This document shows positions 1 through 7,330 of a stretch of 24,849 nt of DNA, piece after piece. How positions within the stretch are numbered: position 1 is the first letter of the stretch; every line of letters starts with the position of its first letter. The DNA is from Methanomassiliicoccaceae archaeon UBA71 (GTDB lineage Archaea > Thermoplasmatota > Thermoplasmata > Methanomassiliicoccales > Methanomethylophilaceae), in the NCBI GenBank assembly GCA_002504405.1, contig DARO01000002.1:1-24849 (forward strand), read 5' to 3'. A program made the translations under genes and the position numbers. A model generated the notes under the pieces. The model did no database searches. It had not been told where the DNA came from and saw only the letters and a list, made by a program, of their open reading frames with translations.

Positions 1-36
1 CTTTTAACGTAGGAAACCCCTTCCTTCTCATACCAT

Positions 37-46
37 GAAATAATCG
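37..46 (+). promoter_or_regulatory. TATA-like box for the YigZ gene
   Basis: The AT-rich stretch AAATAAT lies about 25 bp before the ATG at 64, the distance of an archaeal TATA box from a transcription start. No Shine-Dalgarno sequence precedes that ATG, so the mRNA may be leaderless. Nothing else is seen in the first 63 bases. Confidence 0.4.
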
Positions 47-63
47 TTCCATCATGACCTGTT

Positions 64-690
64 ATGGCCGCCATCTCAGACTACGAGACCGTCGCCGGGG
101 AGCATGAGGGGGAGATGACCCTGAAAGGGTCCCGCTTCATAGGCATCGTCATGCCCTGCCCCGACGAGCCGAGCATCCAGGAGAACCTGGTGAGGGTCGC
201 TTCGCGCTACAGGGACGCCACCCACTACTGCTGGGCGGCCGTCTTCAACGGGTCCGAGAGGAGGGAGAGGAGCAGCGACAACGGTGAGCCCTCGGGCACC
301 GCGGGCAAGCCCATCCTGATGACACTCAAAGGGACCGGGATGTCCGATGCCATGGTCGTCGTGGTAAGGTACTTCGGAGGGACCCTCCTGGGCACCGGGG
401 GGCTCGTGCATGCGTACACGGAGGCCTCCAAGCTAGCACTTCAGGGGGCGGAGAGGCGGAGGCTGTCGGCCTGTGCCGTGTACCGCTTCACGCTGGACTA
501 CCCGTACTACAATCGGTTCGAGGCCAAGATGCAGGACATGATGGCCAGGCGCCCCGAGTGCGAGTTCTATGAGAAGGTGGATGTGACCGCGTGGGTGCCC
601 ATTGGCCGCGAGGAGGAGTTCGAGAGCAGGATAACGGACCTCACCGAACGCCATGTCAGGCTGATGAGGCTGAAGGACGCGTACATCTGA
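64..690 (+). CDS. YigZ/IMPACT (UPF0029) family protein
   Basis: This 208-aa protein has the conserved core of the YigZ/IMPACT family: SRFIG near residue 23, the HYCWAA segment followed by SSDNGEPSGTAGKPIL near residues 70-85, and VVVVRYFGGTLLGTGGL near residues 98-114. The C-terminal third fits the ferredoxin-like second domain of the family. Bacterial YigZ and eukaryotic IMPACT are linked to translation control and stress, but the biochemical role is not settled, so only the family is assigned. The ATG at 64 gives the usual family length. The ABC-F ATPase follows after 55 bp on the same strand; both have translation-related relatives, but shared function is only an inference. Confidence 0.85.
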   Translation: MAAISDYETVAGEHEGEMTLKGSRFIGIVMPCPDEPSIQENLVRVASRYRDATHYCWAAVFNGSERRERSSDNGEPSGTAGKPILMTLKGTGMSDAMVVVVRYFGGTLLGTGGLVHAYTEASKLALQGAERRRLSACAVYRFTLDYPYYNRFEAKMQDMMARRPECEFYEKVDVTAWVPIGREEEFESRITDLTERHVRLMRLKDAYI

Positions 691-745
691 CGCCGGGGCA
701 GGGCCGGCGGTCCGGGCAGGACGAAAGCATTAGTAGTCACTCGTC

Positions 746-2569
746 ATGGGCTCCTCCATGCTCATCAAAGCCCAGTCAATCACCAAGGCGTTCGGACCCG
801 TAAAGGTCCTGAAGGACGTGAGCCTCCAGATCAACCGCGGGGACAGCATCGGCCTGATAGGCGTCAACGGCGCGGGCAAGAGCACGTTTCTGAAGATCAT
901 GCTGGGGGAGCTGAAGCCCGACACGGGGGAGCTCATCCGCAACACCGACCGCATCGGATACCTGGAGCAGTTCGCGGAGTCGTCGGCCGATTACACCGTA
1001 CGCGACGTCCTGGGGAGGCCGTACGGTCACATCGAGAACATCAAGCGCAGGCTCAGGGAGATAGAGGACATGATGGTCGCCGGCGGCGACATCGACTGGA
1101 ACGCTCTGGCCGAGGAGAACGCCAAGCTGGAGTCGCAGCTCGCCAAGTCCGACATGGATGACGAGGAGAACCTGAAGAAGGCCCTCGAGAAGGTGGGGCT
1201 GTCGGCCGACCTGATGGACAGGACGATGGATTCCCTCTCCGGAGGGGAGAGGACCAAGGTCATGCTGTCCAGGATAGTCGTCCAGGCGGACGACTGCGAC
1301 CTGCTCGTCATGGACGAGCCCACGTCCCACCTGGACATCAACACTGTGGAGTGGCTGGAGGACTACCTCATCGACACGCACTGCTCGGTCCTGCTCATCA
1401 GCCACGACAGGTACTTCCTGGACAAGATCGCGACCCGCATGCTGGAGATCGACCACGGGAAGTCGCGCGAGTACAAGGGCAACTACTCCGACTTCATCAT
1501 GAAGAAGATGCTGGACCTGGACCGCATGGAGAAGGAGTACCGCAAGTACGCCACCCAGAAGAGGAAGCAGGAGGAGATTGCCAAGCAGCTGCACCGCGAC
1601 CAGTGGTACATGACCACCCACAAGACCAGGGAGAAGATGATCTCCAGGATGGAGGAGAAGGAGAAGCCCGAGGAGAACAGGGAGATCACGGTGAGGATCC
1701 AGGCGGCGCACAAGTCGGGGAAGAACGTCATCACGACGAAGGGCCTCAAGGTTGACCTCGGAGGGAGGACCATCCTTTCGGGGGTCGACCTCGACATCCA
1801 CAAGGGGGACAAGATCGGGATCTTCGGGTCGAACGGTGAGGGGAAGTCCACCCTCGTCAAGGCCCTGCTGGGCATCATACCCTCGGAGGGGGACCTGTGG
1901 GTCGCCCCCGGGGCCAAGATCGGCTACTACTCGCAGCATCACGAGAGGCTGGACCTCAAGCTCACCGCAGAGGAGCAGCTCCTGCAGGTCATCGGGAAGG
2001 ACCGCAGGGCGGATGCGAGGCAGATGCTCGCGAGGTTCCTGCTGTTCGGCGACGAGGTGGACCGCCCCATGAGCACCCTCTCGGGAGGCCAGAGGGCGAG
2101 GGTCGCGCTGTGCCTACTTCTTCTGGACGAGACCAACGTGCTCGTGCTGGACGAGCCGACCAACTACCTGGACATCCCCGCGAAGCACGCGGTGGAGGAG
2201 GCTCTCGTGGAGTACGACGGGACCATCCTCACGGTCACCCACGACAGGTACTTCCTGGACACGGTGTGCACCAAGATGATCGAGGTCGCCGACGGGCGCA
2301 TCCGCACGTTCACCGGAACGTACTCCGAGATGAAGGGGAGGCCCAACGTCAGGGAGATCGTCCTGGACGCGGACGAGTACCGTGTTCTCTCGCCGTTCAC
2401 CAACTGGGTCACCGGGAGGAAGTACGCGAAGGGCGATCGTGTCCTGATCACGCCACCGGAGCAGAAGAGCTTCGAATGGGCGCTCAACCAGGGGAAGCTC
2501 AAGAAGACCGGAGGACGCCAGAGGAAGAAGGTGGGCGTGGACAAGGAATCCAAGAAGGACGACCAGTGA
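746..2569 (+). CDS. ABC-F family ATPase (two ATP-binding cassettes)
   Basis: This 607-aa protein has two ABC cassettes and no membrane segments, the layout of ABC-F proteins, which act on ribosomes rather than in transport. Cassette 1 has Walker A GVNGAGKST (about residues 39-47), signature LSGGERTKV and Walker B LLVMDEPTSHLD. Cassette 2 has GSNGEGKST, LSGGQRARV and VLVLDEPTNYLD. A charged linker rich in Lys, Glu and Arg (about residues 250-330) joins them, as expected of the interdomain arm that contacts tRNA or rRNA. A basic tail ends the protein. Candidate starts are ATG 746 and ATG 758 (MLIKAQ); the second is a more typical family start and lies about 27 bp from the weak AT-rich element near 728-735. 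Which step of translation it affects cannot be told from sequence. Confidence 0.9.
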   Translation: MGSSMLIKAQSITKAFGPVKVLKDVSLQINRGDSIGLIGVNGAGKSTFLKIMLGELKPDTGELIRNTDRIGYLEQFAESSADYTVRDVLGRPYGHIENIKRRLREIEDMMVAGGDIDWNALAEENAKLESQLAKSDMDDEENLKKALEKVGLSADLMDRTMDSLSGGERTKVMLSRIVVQADDCDLLVMDEPTSHLDINTVEWLEDYLIDTHCSVLLISHDRYFLDKIATRMLEIDHGKSREYKGNYSDFIMKKMLDLDRMEKEYRKYATQKRKQEEIAKQLHRDQWYMTTHKTREKMISRMEEKEKPEENREITVRIQAAHKSGKNVITTKGLKVDLGGRTILSGVDLDIHKGDKIGIFGSNGEGKSTLVKALLGIIPSEGDLWVAPGAKIGYYSQHHERLDLKLTAEEQLLQVIGKDRRADARQMLARFLLFGDEVDRPMSTLSGGQRARVALCLLLLDETNVLVLDEPTNYLDIPAKHAVEEALVEYDGTILTVTHDRYFLDTVCTKMIEVADGRIRTFTGTYSEMKGRPNVREIVLDADEYRVLSPFTNWVTGRKYAKGDRVLITPPEQKSFEWALNQGKLKKTGGRQRKKVGVDKESKKDDQ

Positions 2570-2598
2570 GTTCAGGGGAGAAGGGTGTAAGGGGTTTT

Positions 2599-2615
2599 CC
2601 GCGGCTTTGCCGCGG
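2599..2615. terminator. GC-rich hairpin between convergent genes
   Basis: A perfect 7-bp stem, CCGCGGC-TTT-GCCGCGG, sits between the end of the ABC-F gene (2569) and the end of the ferredoxin gene (2628). It could stop transcription from both sides. There is no T-tract after it on either strand, so the terminator role is inferred from position. Confidence 0.45.
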
Positions 2616-2627
2616 GTGAATCCGAAA

Positions 2628-2792
2628 TCACTCGGAGATGGCGCTGGAGGGGCACTCGTCGATGCAGCTGCCGCAGTCGATGCACTTGGAGGCATCGATG
2701 ACGGCGATGTCATCGCAGGTGATGGCGCCCTCAGGGCACGCATCCACGCAAGCTCCGCAACCAACACACTCAGACTCGTTGACTGTTACCAT
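2628..2792 (-). CDS. Small 2[4Fe-4S] ferredoxin
   Basis: This 54-aa protein is almost entirely two ferredoxin motifs, CVGCGACVDACPEGAI and CIDCGSCIDECPSSAI, each giving the Cys pattern CxxCxxCxxxC(P) for one [4Fe-4S] cluster. It is a soluble low-potential electron carrier; in methanogens such ferredoxins serve many redox enzymes, and the partner cannot be named here. The start at 2792 (MVTVNESECVG) is chosen over an upstream in-frame start at 2849 because GAGGT lies 7-8 nt before it, a TATA-like box lies about 36 bp before it, and the extra 19 residues do not look like ferredoxin. Confidence 0.92.
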   Translation of the reverse strand: MVTVNESECVGCGACVDACPEGAITCDDIAVIDASKCIDCGSCIDECPSSAISE

Positions 2793-2822
2793 TGTGATAA
2801 CCTCGAAATGTGGATTTGATGA

Positions 2823-2833
2823 GCGTATAAAAA
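2823..2833 (-). promoter_or_regulatory. TATA-like box of the ferredoxin gene
   Basis: On the minus strand TTTTTATACGC lies about 26 bp upstream of a start near 2802, which would give a short leader holding the GAGGT ribosome binding site before the ATG at 2792. Confidence 0.5.
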
Positions 2834-2852
2834 CATAACGTGTTTTCATTAT

Positions 2853-2912
2853 GGTTAGACTAAAAATAACCGGTTTCAGTTAGGTCGGCCTAAAGTTTTC
2901 CGGTGCGGAAAA
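2853..2912. promoter_or_regulatory. Cluster of short palindromes upstream of the ferredoxin promoter
   Basis: Three inverted repeats follow each other: TTAG-A-CTAA (2855-2863, inside GGTTA...TAACC 2853-2871), TTAGG-TCGG-CCTAA (2880-2893) and TTTTCCG-GTG-CGGAAAA (2896-2912). The TTAGG/CCTAA arms resemble half-sites bound by DtxR/IdeR-type metal regulators, which would suit an iron-sulfur protein gene. Which protein binds, if any, is inference. Confidence 0.35.
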
Positions 2913-3139
2913 TCGACTGCTGGCACTTCCGGTGTCTTCCGTCTCTGCATCGATCGGCCGTCGGAAAAAGTTCGACCATCCGAAAAGACCCACGGACACC
3001 ATCGGTCCCGTGCTCGGGGCGGAGCGAGACCTGCGCATAGGATGTATCCGCCATCGTGTCCGTCCCGCACCCAGCATCCATGGGAGGGGCGGGCGGGGTC
3101 CGGTCATCAGCAGGAATAGTACATAGCGGACGCGCCGGA
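2913..3139. other. Non-coding stretch between ferredoxin and MFS genes
   Basis: No convincing gene is seen in the rest of the gap between the ferredoxin start (2792) and the MFS stop (3140). Short open frames exist on both strands, but they overlap each other, lack ribosome binding sites and have repetitive, arginine-rich translations. The only pattern noted is recurrence of CGGAAAA-like words (2906, 2962, 2980). Confidence 0.5.
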
Positions 3140-4336
3140 TCATGTGACGCTGCTGCCTTTACCGCTGCGTTTGCATAAGGCGCACAGCATGAACGCCGAC
3201 GCCGAGGCGAACAGGACGACGATCCCGGCACCGTAGCCGAGGAACTCTGCCCCGAACCCGTCGTAGATGAGCCCGCCCATCAGGGACCCTATCGTTATAC
3301 CGATGTTGAACGAGGTGGGGTTCAGGGACGATGCCAAAGTGATCGAGCTGGGGTAGTCGCGGTTGGCCACCTCGAGCAGGTGCACCTGCACCGAGGCGTT
3401 CATGAAGTACATCATGACGGCCACTATCAGGAGGTCCGCCATGCCGGCGGCCGAGGATGCAAGGGCGGTCGGCAGCACGAGCATGGCCGCTGCCTGTATC
3501 AGATAGGTGTACCGGATCGTCCTCAGACCGCCGTGCTCGGCGATGACCCCGGACACGAGGTTGCTTACCAGGAGCATGGCTCCGAACACCATCAGCCCTA
3601 TGCTCACCGCATCGTCCGGGAACCCGATGCAGTCCTCCAGTATCGGCGAGATGTACGTGTATATCACGTAGATTCCTGCCGCCCCGAAGACAGTCACGGA
3701 GCATCCCAGCAGGATGCGCGGGTCTCTGAGGAGGCCAGCCGACCCGCTCCTCTTGCCAGACCCCGGCGGAACGGTCTGCGTTCTCGGCATCGTCCTGGAT
3801 GCCAGGGCGATCCCAGCCACGCCCATCACCAGGATGAGGACGAACACGCTCCTCCAGCCAAGGGCATGGGACATCGCGGTCCCGAGGGGGACTCCGAACA
3901 CGGACGATATGCTGAATCCGGCGAACACCCATGACACGGCCTTCGCCCTGTACCTCGGTGTGACGAGGTCCATGACGAAAGTTATCCCGACGGACAGCAG
4001 CGCACCCGAGGACGCCGCAGTCAAGACGCGCGAGGCCGCCAGGGACCAGTAGTCCCAAGAGACAAGGGTCAGCAGGTCGGATGCCAGGAACACAGCGGCA
4101 AGCGCCATGAGGACCCTGAACCTGCTGAATCTTCCCGTGATCCCGGTGATGACGGGGGTGAATACGGCATATCCGAGGGCGAAGACCGACACGAGTCCCC
4201 CGATCCTCGTGTACTCGACTCCGAGGTCCCTGGCCATGTCGGGCAGTATCCCGACGACGATGAACTCGCTGGTTCCCATTACGAAGCTGAGGAAGACCAG
4301 TGTGACGACAGCCGGTGTGAAAAGCCTGTCCTCCAT
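3140..4336 (-). CDS. MFS transporter, DHA1-like drug/solute exporter
   Basis: This 398-aa protein is very hydrophobic, with about twelve membrane segments split by a longer polar loop near residues 185-205 (rich in Arg, Ser and Gly), the layout of the major facilitator superfamily. The N-terminus, with MGTSEFIVVGILPDMARDLGV, resembles the AraJ/YdhP group of drug-proton antiporters. A positively charged loop with GRFSRFR between segments 2 and 3 fits MFS motif A. The substrate cannot be deduced; efflux of a small organic compound is the family expectation. It is divergent from nfeD, with a 103-bp region between them. The ATG at 4336 is taken because the first membrane segment starts about ten residues later. 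Confidence 0.8.
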   Translation of the reverse strand: MEDRLFTPAVVTLVFLSFVMGTSEFIVVGILPDMARDLGVEYTRIGGLVSVFALGYAVFTPVITGITGRFSRFRVLMALAAVFLASDLLTLVSWDYWSLAASRVLTAASSGALLSVGITFVMDLVTPRYRAKAVSWVFAGFSISSVFGVPLGTAMSHALGWRSVFVLILVMGVAGIALASRTMPRTQTVPPGSGKRSGSAGLLRDPRILLGCSVTVFGAAGIYVIYTYISPILEDCIGFPDDAVSIGLMVFGAMLLVSNLVSGVIAEHGGLRTIRYTYLIQAAAMLVLPTALASSAAGMADLLIVAVMMYFMNASVQVHLLEVANRDYPSSITLASSLNPTSFNIGITIGSLMGGLIYDGFGAEFLGYGAGIVVLFASASAFMLCALCKRSGKGSSVT

Positions 4337-4410
4337 CCCATCGCTTCCGGACGGGAATCGGCCGGGTTGTATCTAATTGTTTTGAACGGGGCGGAACGCT
4401 CTCAGGCGAC

Positions 4411-4419
4411 CTTATTACT
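4411..4419 (+). promoter_or_regulatory. TATA-like box for the NfeD-SPFH pair
   Basis: CTTATTACT lies about 26 bp before the ATG at 4440 in the divergent region. No Shine-Dalgarno sequence precedes that ATG, so a leaderless mRNA is likely. Confidence 0.45.
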
Positions 4420-4439
4420 GCGTAACGCCATACATCCTC

Positions 4440-4883
4440 ATGGACCCATTCACAGTGGCAGTCATCCTGATCATCGCAGGAGCAGCCTTCCTCATATTCG
4501 AGGCGTTCAGCCCCGGGGCGTTCATGGTAATACCGGGCACGGTCCTGGTCATCCTGGGGCTCATCGGGGCGGCGTTCCCGGACATCCTCTACTCATGGTG
4601 GTCGCCCGTCATAGCCCTGGTCGTGGCGATCCCGGTGACGCTCGTCACCATCAAGGGGTACCAGCGCCTGGCCGTTCCGGAGCCACCGACCACGACGGTG
4701 GTGGATTCGCTCGTCGGCAGGACCGGCAGGGTAACGGTGGCGACCGAGTCAGGCAACATGAGGGGCAAGGTGAAGATAGGGTCCGACACATGGTCCGCCA
4801 CCTCCGACGAGCCGATAGAGGCGGGCGCGGAGGTCATCGTCGAGAGCAGCGAGGGCGTGCACGTCCACGTCCGCCGTCTCTGA
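4440..4883 (+). CDS. NfeD-like membrane protein
   Basis: This 147-aa protein begins with hydrophobic segments (about residues 5-22, 27-46 and 53-72) with the Gly- and Pro-rich FEAFSPGAFMVIPG motif of NfeD proteins. It ends in a small beta-rich domain (about residues 85-147, starting at the conserved LVGRTGRV) of the OB-fold type. It is the short form without the N-terminal ClpP-like protease domain. NfeD proteins act with SPFH proteins in membrane microdomain organisation, and the next gene, 15 bp downstream, is exactly such a protein. They probably form one operon and one membrane complex. Confidence 0.85.
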   Translation: MDPFTVAVILIIAGAAFLIFEAFSPGAFMVIPGTVLVILGLIGAAFPDILYSWWSPVIALVVAIPVTLVTIKGYQRLAVPEPPTTTVVDSLVGRTGRVTVATESGNMRGKVKIGSDTWSATSDEPIEAGAEVIVESSEGVHVHVRRL

Positions 4884-4886
4884 CCA

Positions 4887-4893
4887 GGAGGTT
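4887..4893 (+). promoter_or_regulatory. Ribosome binding site of the SPFH gene
   Basis: GGAGGTT lies 5 nt before the ATG at 4899 and fixes that start. It shows translation from an internal site of the shared nfeD mRNA. Confidence 0.7.
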
Positions 4894-4898
4894 CAGCT

Positions 4899-5987
4899 AT
4901 GGAATTCAATTTCGTGATGGCGACCGCCGTGATTATCATGGTGGCGGTCATAATAGTGATAACGAGCGGGGTGAAGATCGTCCAGCCCTACGAGCAGGCG
5001 ATCTACATGAGGCTGGGGAAGTTCGTCAGGGTCCTGAACCAGGGTCTCAACATAGTGTGCCCGCTCATCAACCAGGTTGTCAAGATGGACCTCCGTACCG
5101 AGGTCCTCGACGTTCCGAAGCAGGAGGTCATCACCAAGGACAACTCCCCCGTCCAGGTGGACGCGGTCATATACATCAAGGTCACCGACCCGAAGAACGC
5201 GTTCTTCGAGGTCACGAACTACCGCTGGGCGACGGTCAACCTTGCCCAGACCACGCTCAGGTCCATAATCGGCGAGATGGAGCTGGACCAGATACTTTCT
5301 TCCAGGGAGAGGATAAACGTCAGCCTGAGGGACATCCTCGACGAGAACACCGACAAGTGGGGTGTGAAGATCGAGGCCGTCGAGATCAGGGAGGTGGACC
5401 CTGCCAGGAAGGTCAAGGATTCGATGGAGGAGCAGACCTCGGCAGAGAGGAAGAGGCGTGCCGCCATCCTCGAGGCGGACGGTCAGAAGAGGGCAGCCAT
5501 CCTCGAGGCAGAGGGTAAGAAGAAGTCCATGATCCTCGAGGCCGAAGGTCTAAGGCAGTCCATGATCCTCGAGGCAGAGGGTAAGAGGCTCGCGACCATA
5601 CTGGAGGGTCAGGGAGAGGCCCAGAGGCTCAGGATCATGTCCGTGGGCGCATCTGCGATGGACTCCAAGGCCCTGTCGGTCCTGTCCATGGAGACCCTGC
5701 AGGAGGTCGGAAAGGGCGAGTCCTCCAAGTTCTTCTTCCCGATGGAGCTCACGAAGCTCGTCGACGGCATCTCGGACTACATCGGATCAACTAAGGCGGT
5801 CCCGGACAGGGAGATCGCCGACACCGAGAGCATAGCCAGGGCCGTCGGAGATCCTGACGATGTGCTCGGGCCGATCCCCAGCCATGAGGAGATCCAGGCG
5901 GAGAAGGAGAGGTTCGACAGGTCCCTGTCGGAGGACCTCGAGGACGTCAACTCCGTAATCGCGAAGAAGCCGAAGGATTCGGCATGA
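4899..5987 (+). CDS. SPFH/stomatin-like membrane protein with 11-residue repeats
   Basis: This 362-aa protein has one N-terminal membrane anchor (about residues 6-24) followed by an SPFH/band 7 domain (about residues 25-185), with KIVQPYEQAIYMRLGKFVRVL and the conserved RTEVLDVPKQEVITKDN segment of stomatins. A coiled-coil region then contains five consecutive 11-residue units of the form xILEAEGKKxx (about residues 187-242). The last 100 residues are acidic and less conserved. SPFH proteins form ring or cage assemblies on membranes and recruit proteases or NfeD. The upstream NfeD partner supports this. The repeats and the long tail are additions to the basic stomatin plan. Confidence 0.9.
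   Translation: MEFNFVMATAVIIMVAVIIVITSGVKIVQPYEQAIYMRLGKFVRVLNQGLNIVCPLINQVVKMDLRTEVLDVPKQEVITKDNSPVQVDAVIYIKVTDPKNAFFEVTNYRWATVNLAQTTLRSIIGEMELDQILSSRERINVSLRDILDENTDKWGVKIEAVEIREVDPARKVKDSMEEQTSAERKRRAAILEADGQKRAAILEAEGKKKSMILEAEGLRQSMILEAEGKRLATILEGQGEAQRLRIMSVGASAMDSKALSVLSMETLQEVGKGESSKFFFPMELTKLVDGISDYIGSTKAVPDREIADTESIARAVGDPDDVLGPIPSHEEIQAEKERFDRSLSEDLEDVNSVIAKKPKDSA
5457..5620 (+). repeat. Five tandem 33-bp units inside the SPFH gene
   Basis: The coding sequence here repeats an 11-codon unit five times, with the shared core ATCCTCGAGGC(A/G)GA. The first four units are close in DNA sequence as well as in protein; the fifth has drifted. The in-frame unit length means copy number can change without breaking the reading frame. 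Confidence 0.75.
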
Positions 5988-5993
5988 AAAACC

Positions 5994-6018
5994 GGGGGCC
6001 CCGCCCCCATTATTTATT
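5994..6018. terminator. Terminator hairpin between SPFH gene and hisA
   Basis: GGGGG-CCCCG-CCCCC (5994-6008) is followed on the plus strand by ATTATTTATT (6009-6018). It lies 6 nt after the SPFH stop. On the minus strand it lies just beyond the hisA stop (6018-6020), so it can end both converging transcripts. Confidence 0.7.
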
Positions 6019-6731
6019 CAGGCACGCCAGGGCGTGTCCCATTCCCAGGGTCTGACGACTCCGGTGTACATCGCGAGCCCCACGACGGCGCCCTCGGCTC
6101 CGGCATCGGCGAGGATGTCGGCGTCCCTCTTCGATGTGACGCCCCCGGATGCGATGACCCTGCAGGGGCAGCGGGAGATGAAGTCCCTCGCCTGCGATTC
6201 GTCGATTCCGTTCCTCTGCCCCTCGACGTCGACGTTCGTGTTCAGGACGGCTGCCAGGGGCAGGTCCCCGATGCGCTCGAACATGTCCTCCACCGACAGC
6301 TCGGCGGACTCCTGCCAGCCCTTGATGGCGATGCGGCCGCCCTTCGTGTCCATGGAGAGGACGATCCTGCCCGGATGGGCGTCGGCTATCTCGGCGAGCC
6401 ACCCGGGGTCCTTCACGGCCTTCGTCCCGACCACCACCCTGTCCGCTCCAGCGGCTATCAGGTCGTCGACGGTCTCGCTGGACCTGATCCCTCCGCCGAC
6501 CTCGGTGGGGACTCCTGACTCCTTGATGATCCTCTTGAAGACGGGGATGTTGTTCTCCTTCCCGAACGCTCCGTCGAGGTCCACCAGGTGGAGGTACTCC
6601 GCCCCCTTCTCTATCCATATGCCCGCGACCTCCACGGGGTCGGGCATGACTATCTGCTGGCTGCCGGGCACGCCGCCAACCAGCTGGACCACCTGGTGGT
6701 CCATGACGTCGACCGCGGGGATTATCCTCAA
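6018..6731 (-). CDS. hisA: ProFAR isomerase HisA, with TTG start
   Basis: This 237-aa TIM-barrel protein isomerises ProFAR to PRFAR in histidine synthesis. It begins LRIIPAVDVMDHQVVQL, with the Asp of PAVD as catalytic base, and carries the second key Asp in LSMDTKGGR and phosphate-binding glycine loops EVGGGIRS and ASGGVTS. The only start that keeps the first beta strand is TTG at 6731; a later ATG would remove it. This TTG overlaps the hisH TGA by two bases (TTGA), and GGAG lies about 9 nt before it, so translation is probably coupled to hisH. Last gene of the hisGCHA cluster, ending at the shared terminator. Confidence 0.93.
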   Translation of the reverse strand: MRIIPAVDVMDHQVVQLVGGVPGSQQIVMPDPVEVAGIWIEKGAEYLHLVDLDGAFGKENNIPVFKRIIKESGVPTEVGGGIRSSETVDDLIAAGADRVVVGTKAVKDPGWLAEIADAHPGRIVLSMDTKGGRIAIKGWQESAELSVEDMFERIGDLPLAAVLNTNVDVEGQRNGIDESQARDFISRCPCRVIASGGVTSKRDADILADAGAEGAVVGLAMYTGVVRPWEWDTPWRA

Positions 6732-7330
6732 AGTACCGACTCCGCGAAGGATATGAAGTTCTGCAGGACCCTTCTTCCGGAGGAGCTGCTCTTCTCCGGA
6801 TGGAACTGGGTCCCGTACACGTTCGCCTTCCTGAAGAAGGTCGGCACGGTGCTCCCCTCGTAGTCCGTGGTGCCTATGGTGATGTCCTCCACGGGGGATC
6901 CGCGGAAGGAGTGGGCGAAGTAGAAGTTCCTGTCGCCGACGCCGTCCATGAGGGGGTCCTCGGAAGCGACCTGGTTCCATCCCATGTGCGGGATTATCCT
7001 CCCCTCGAGCGGCACGACGTCTCCCTTGAAGACCCCCAGACCGGGGGATGCGCCTTCGGCGCTGCCCTCGAACAGTATCTGCATGCCTATGCAGATGCCG
7101 AGGGCCGGGGTGCCTCCCAGGAGCATGTCCCTGATTTCCTCCCTGTACGGCTGGAGCTTCTCCATCGTCTTGTCGAACGCTCCTACGCCGGGGAACACGA
7201 TGCACTCGGCGTCGAGGAGCTCGGACATGTCGCGGACGACCTCGACCTCCGCCCCGCAGTTCTCGAGGGACCGGTGTATAGAGTACAGGTTCCCAACCCC
7301 GTAGTCAGAGAGGGAGATCCTCAGCGGCAT
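6728..7330 (-). CDS. hisH: Imidazole glycerol phosphate synthase, glutaminase subunit HisH
   Basis: This 200-aa class I glutamine amidotransferase feeds ammonia to HisF, which turns PRFAR into imidazole glycerol phosphate and AICAR. The nucleophile is the Cys in LGICIGMQIL, and the His and Glu of the triad are in GTQFHPEKSS. N-terminal SDYGVGNLYSIHRSLE is typical. The start at 7330 overlaps the end of hisC by 10 nt. HisF, its obligate partner, is not in the window, so it must be encoded elsewhere. Confidence 0.94.
   Translation of the reverse strand: MPLRISLSDYGVGNLYSIHRSLENCGAEVEVVRDMSELLDAECIVFPGVGAFDKTMEKLQPYREEIRDMLLGGTPALGICIGMQILFEGSAEGASPGLGVFKGDVVPLEGRIIPHMGWNQVASEDPLMDGVGDRNFYFAHSFRGSPVEDITIGTTDYEGSTVPTFFRKANVYGTQFHPEKSSSSGRRVLQNFISFAESVL

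Noticed and set aside
776..1942. Long minus-strand open frame across the ABC-F gene
   Set aside because: High GC third positions create long shadow frames; its translation is low-complexity and lacks motifs, while the plus strand encodes a complete ABC-F protein.
2876..3231. Small proteins in the gap between ferredoxin and MFS transporter
   Set aside because: The frames overlap each other, have no ribosome binding sites, and read as arginine-rich low-complexity sequence; one runs into the MFS gene.
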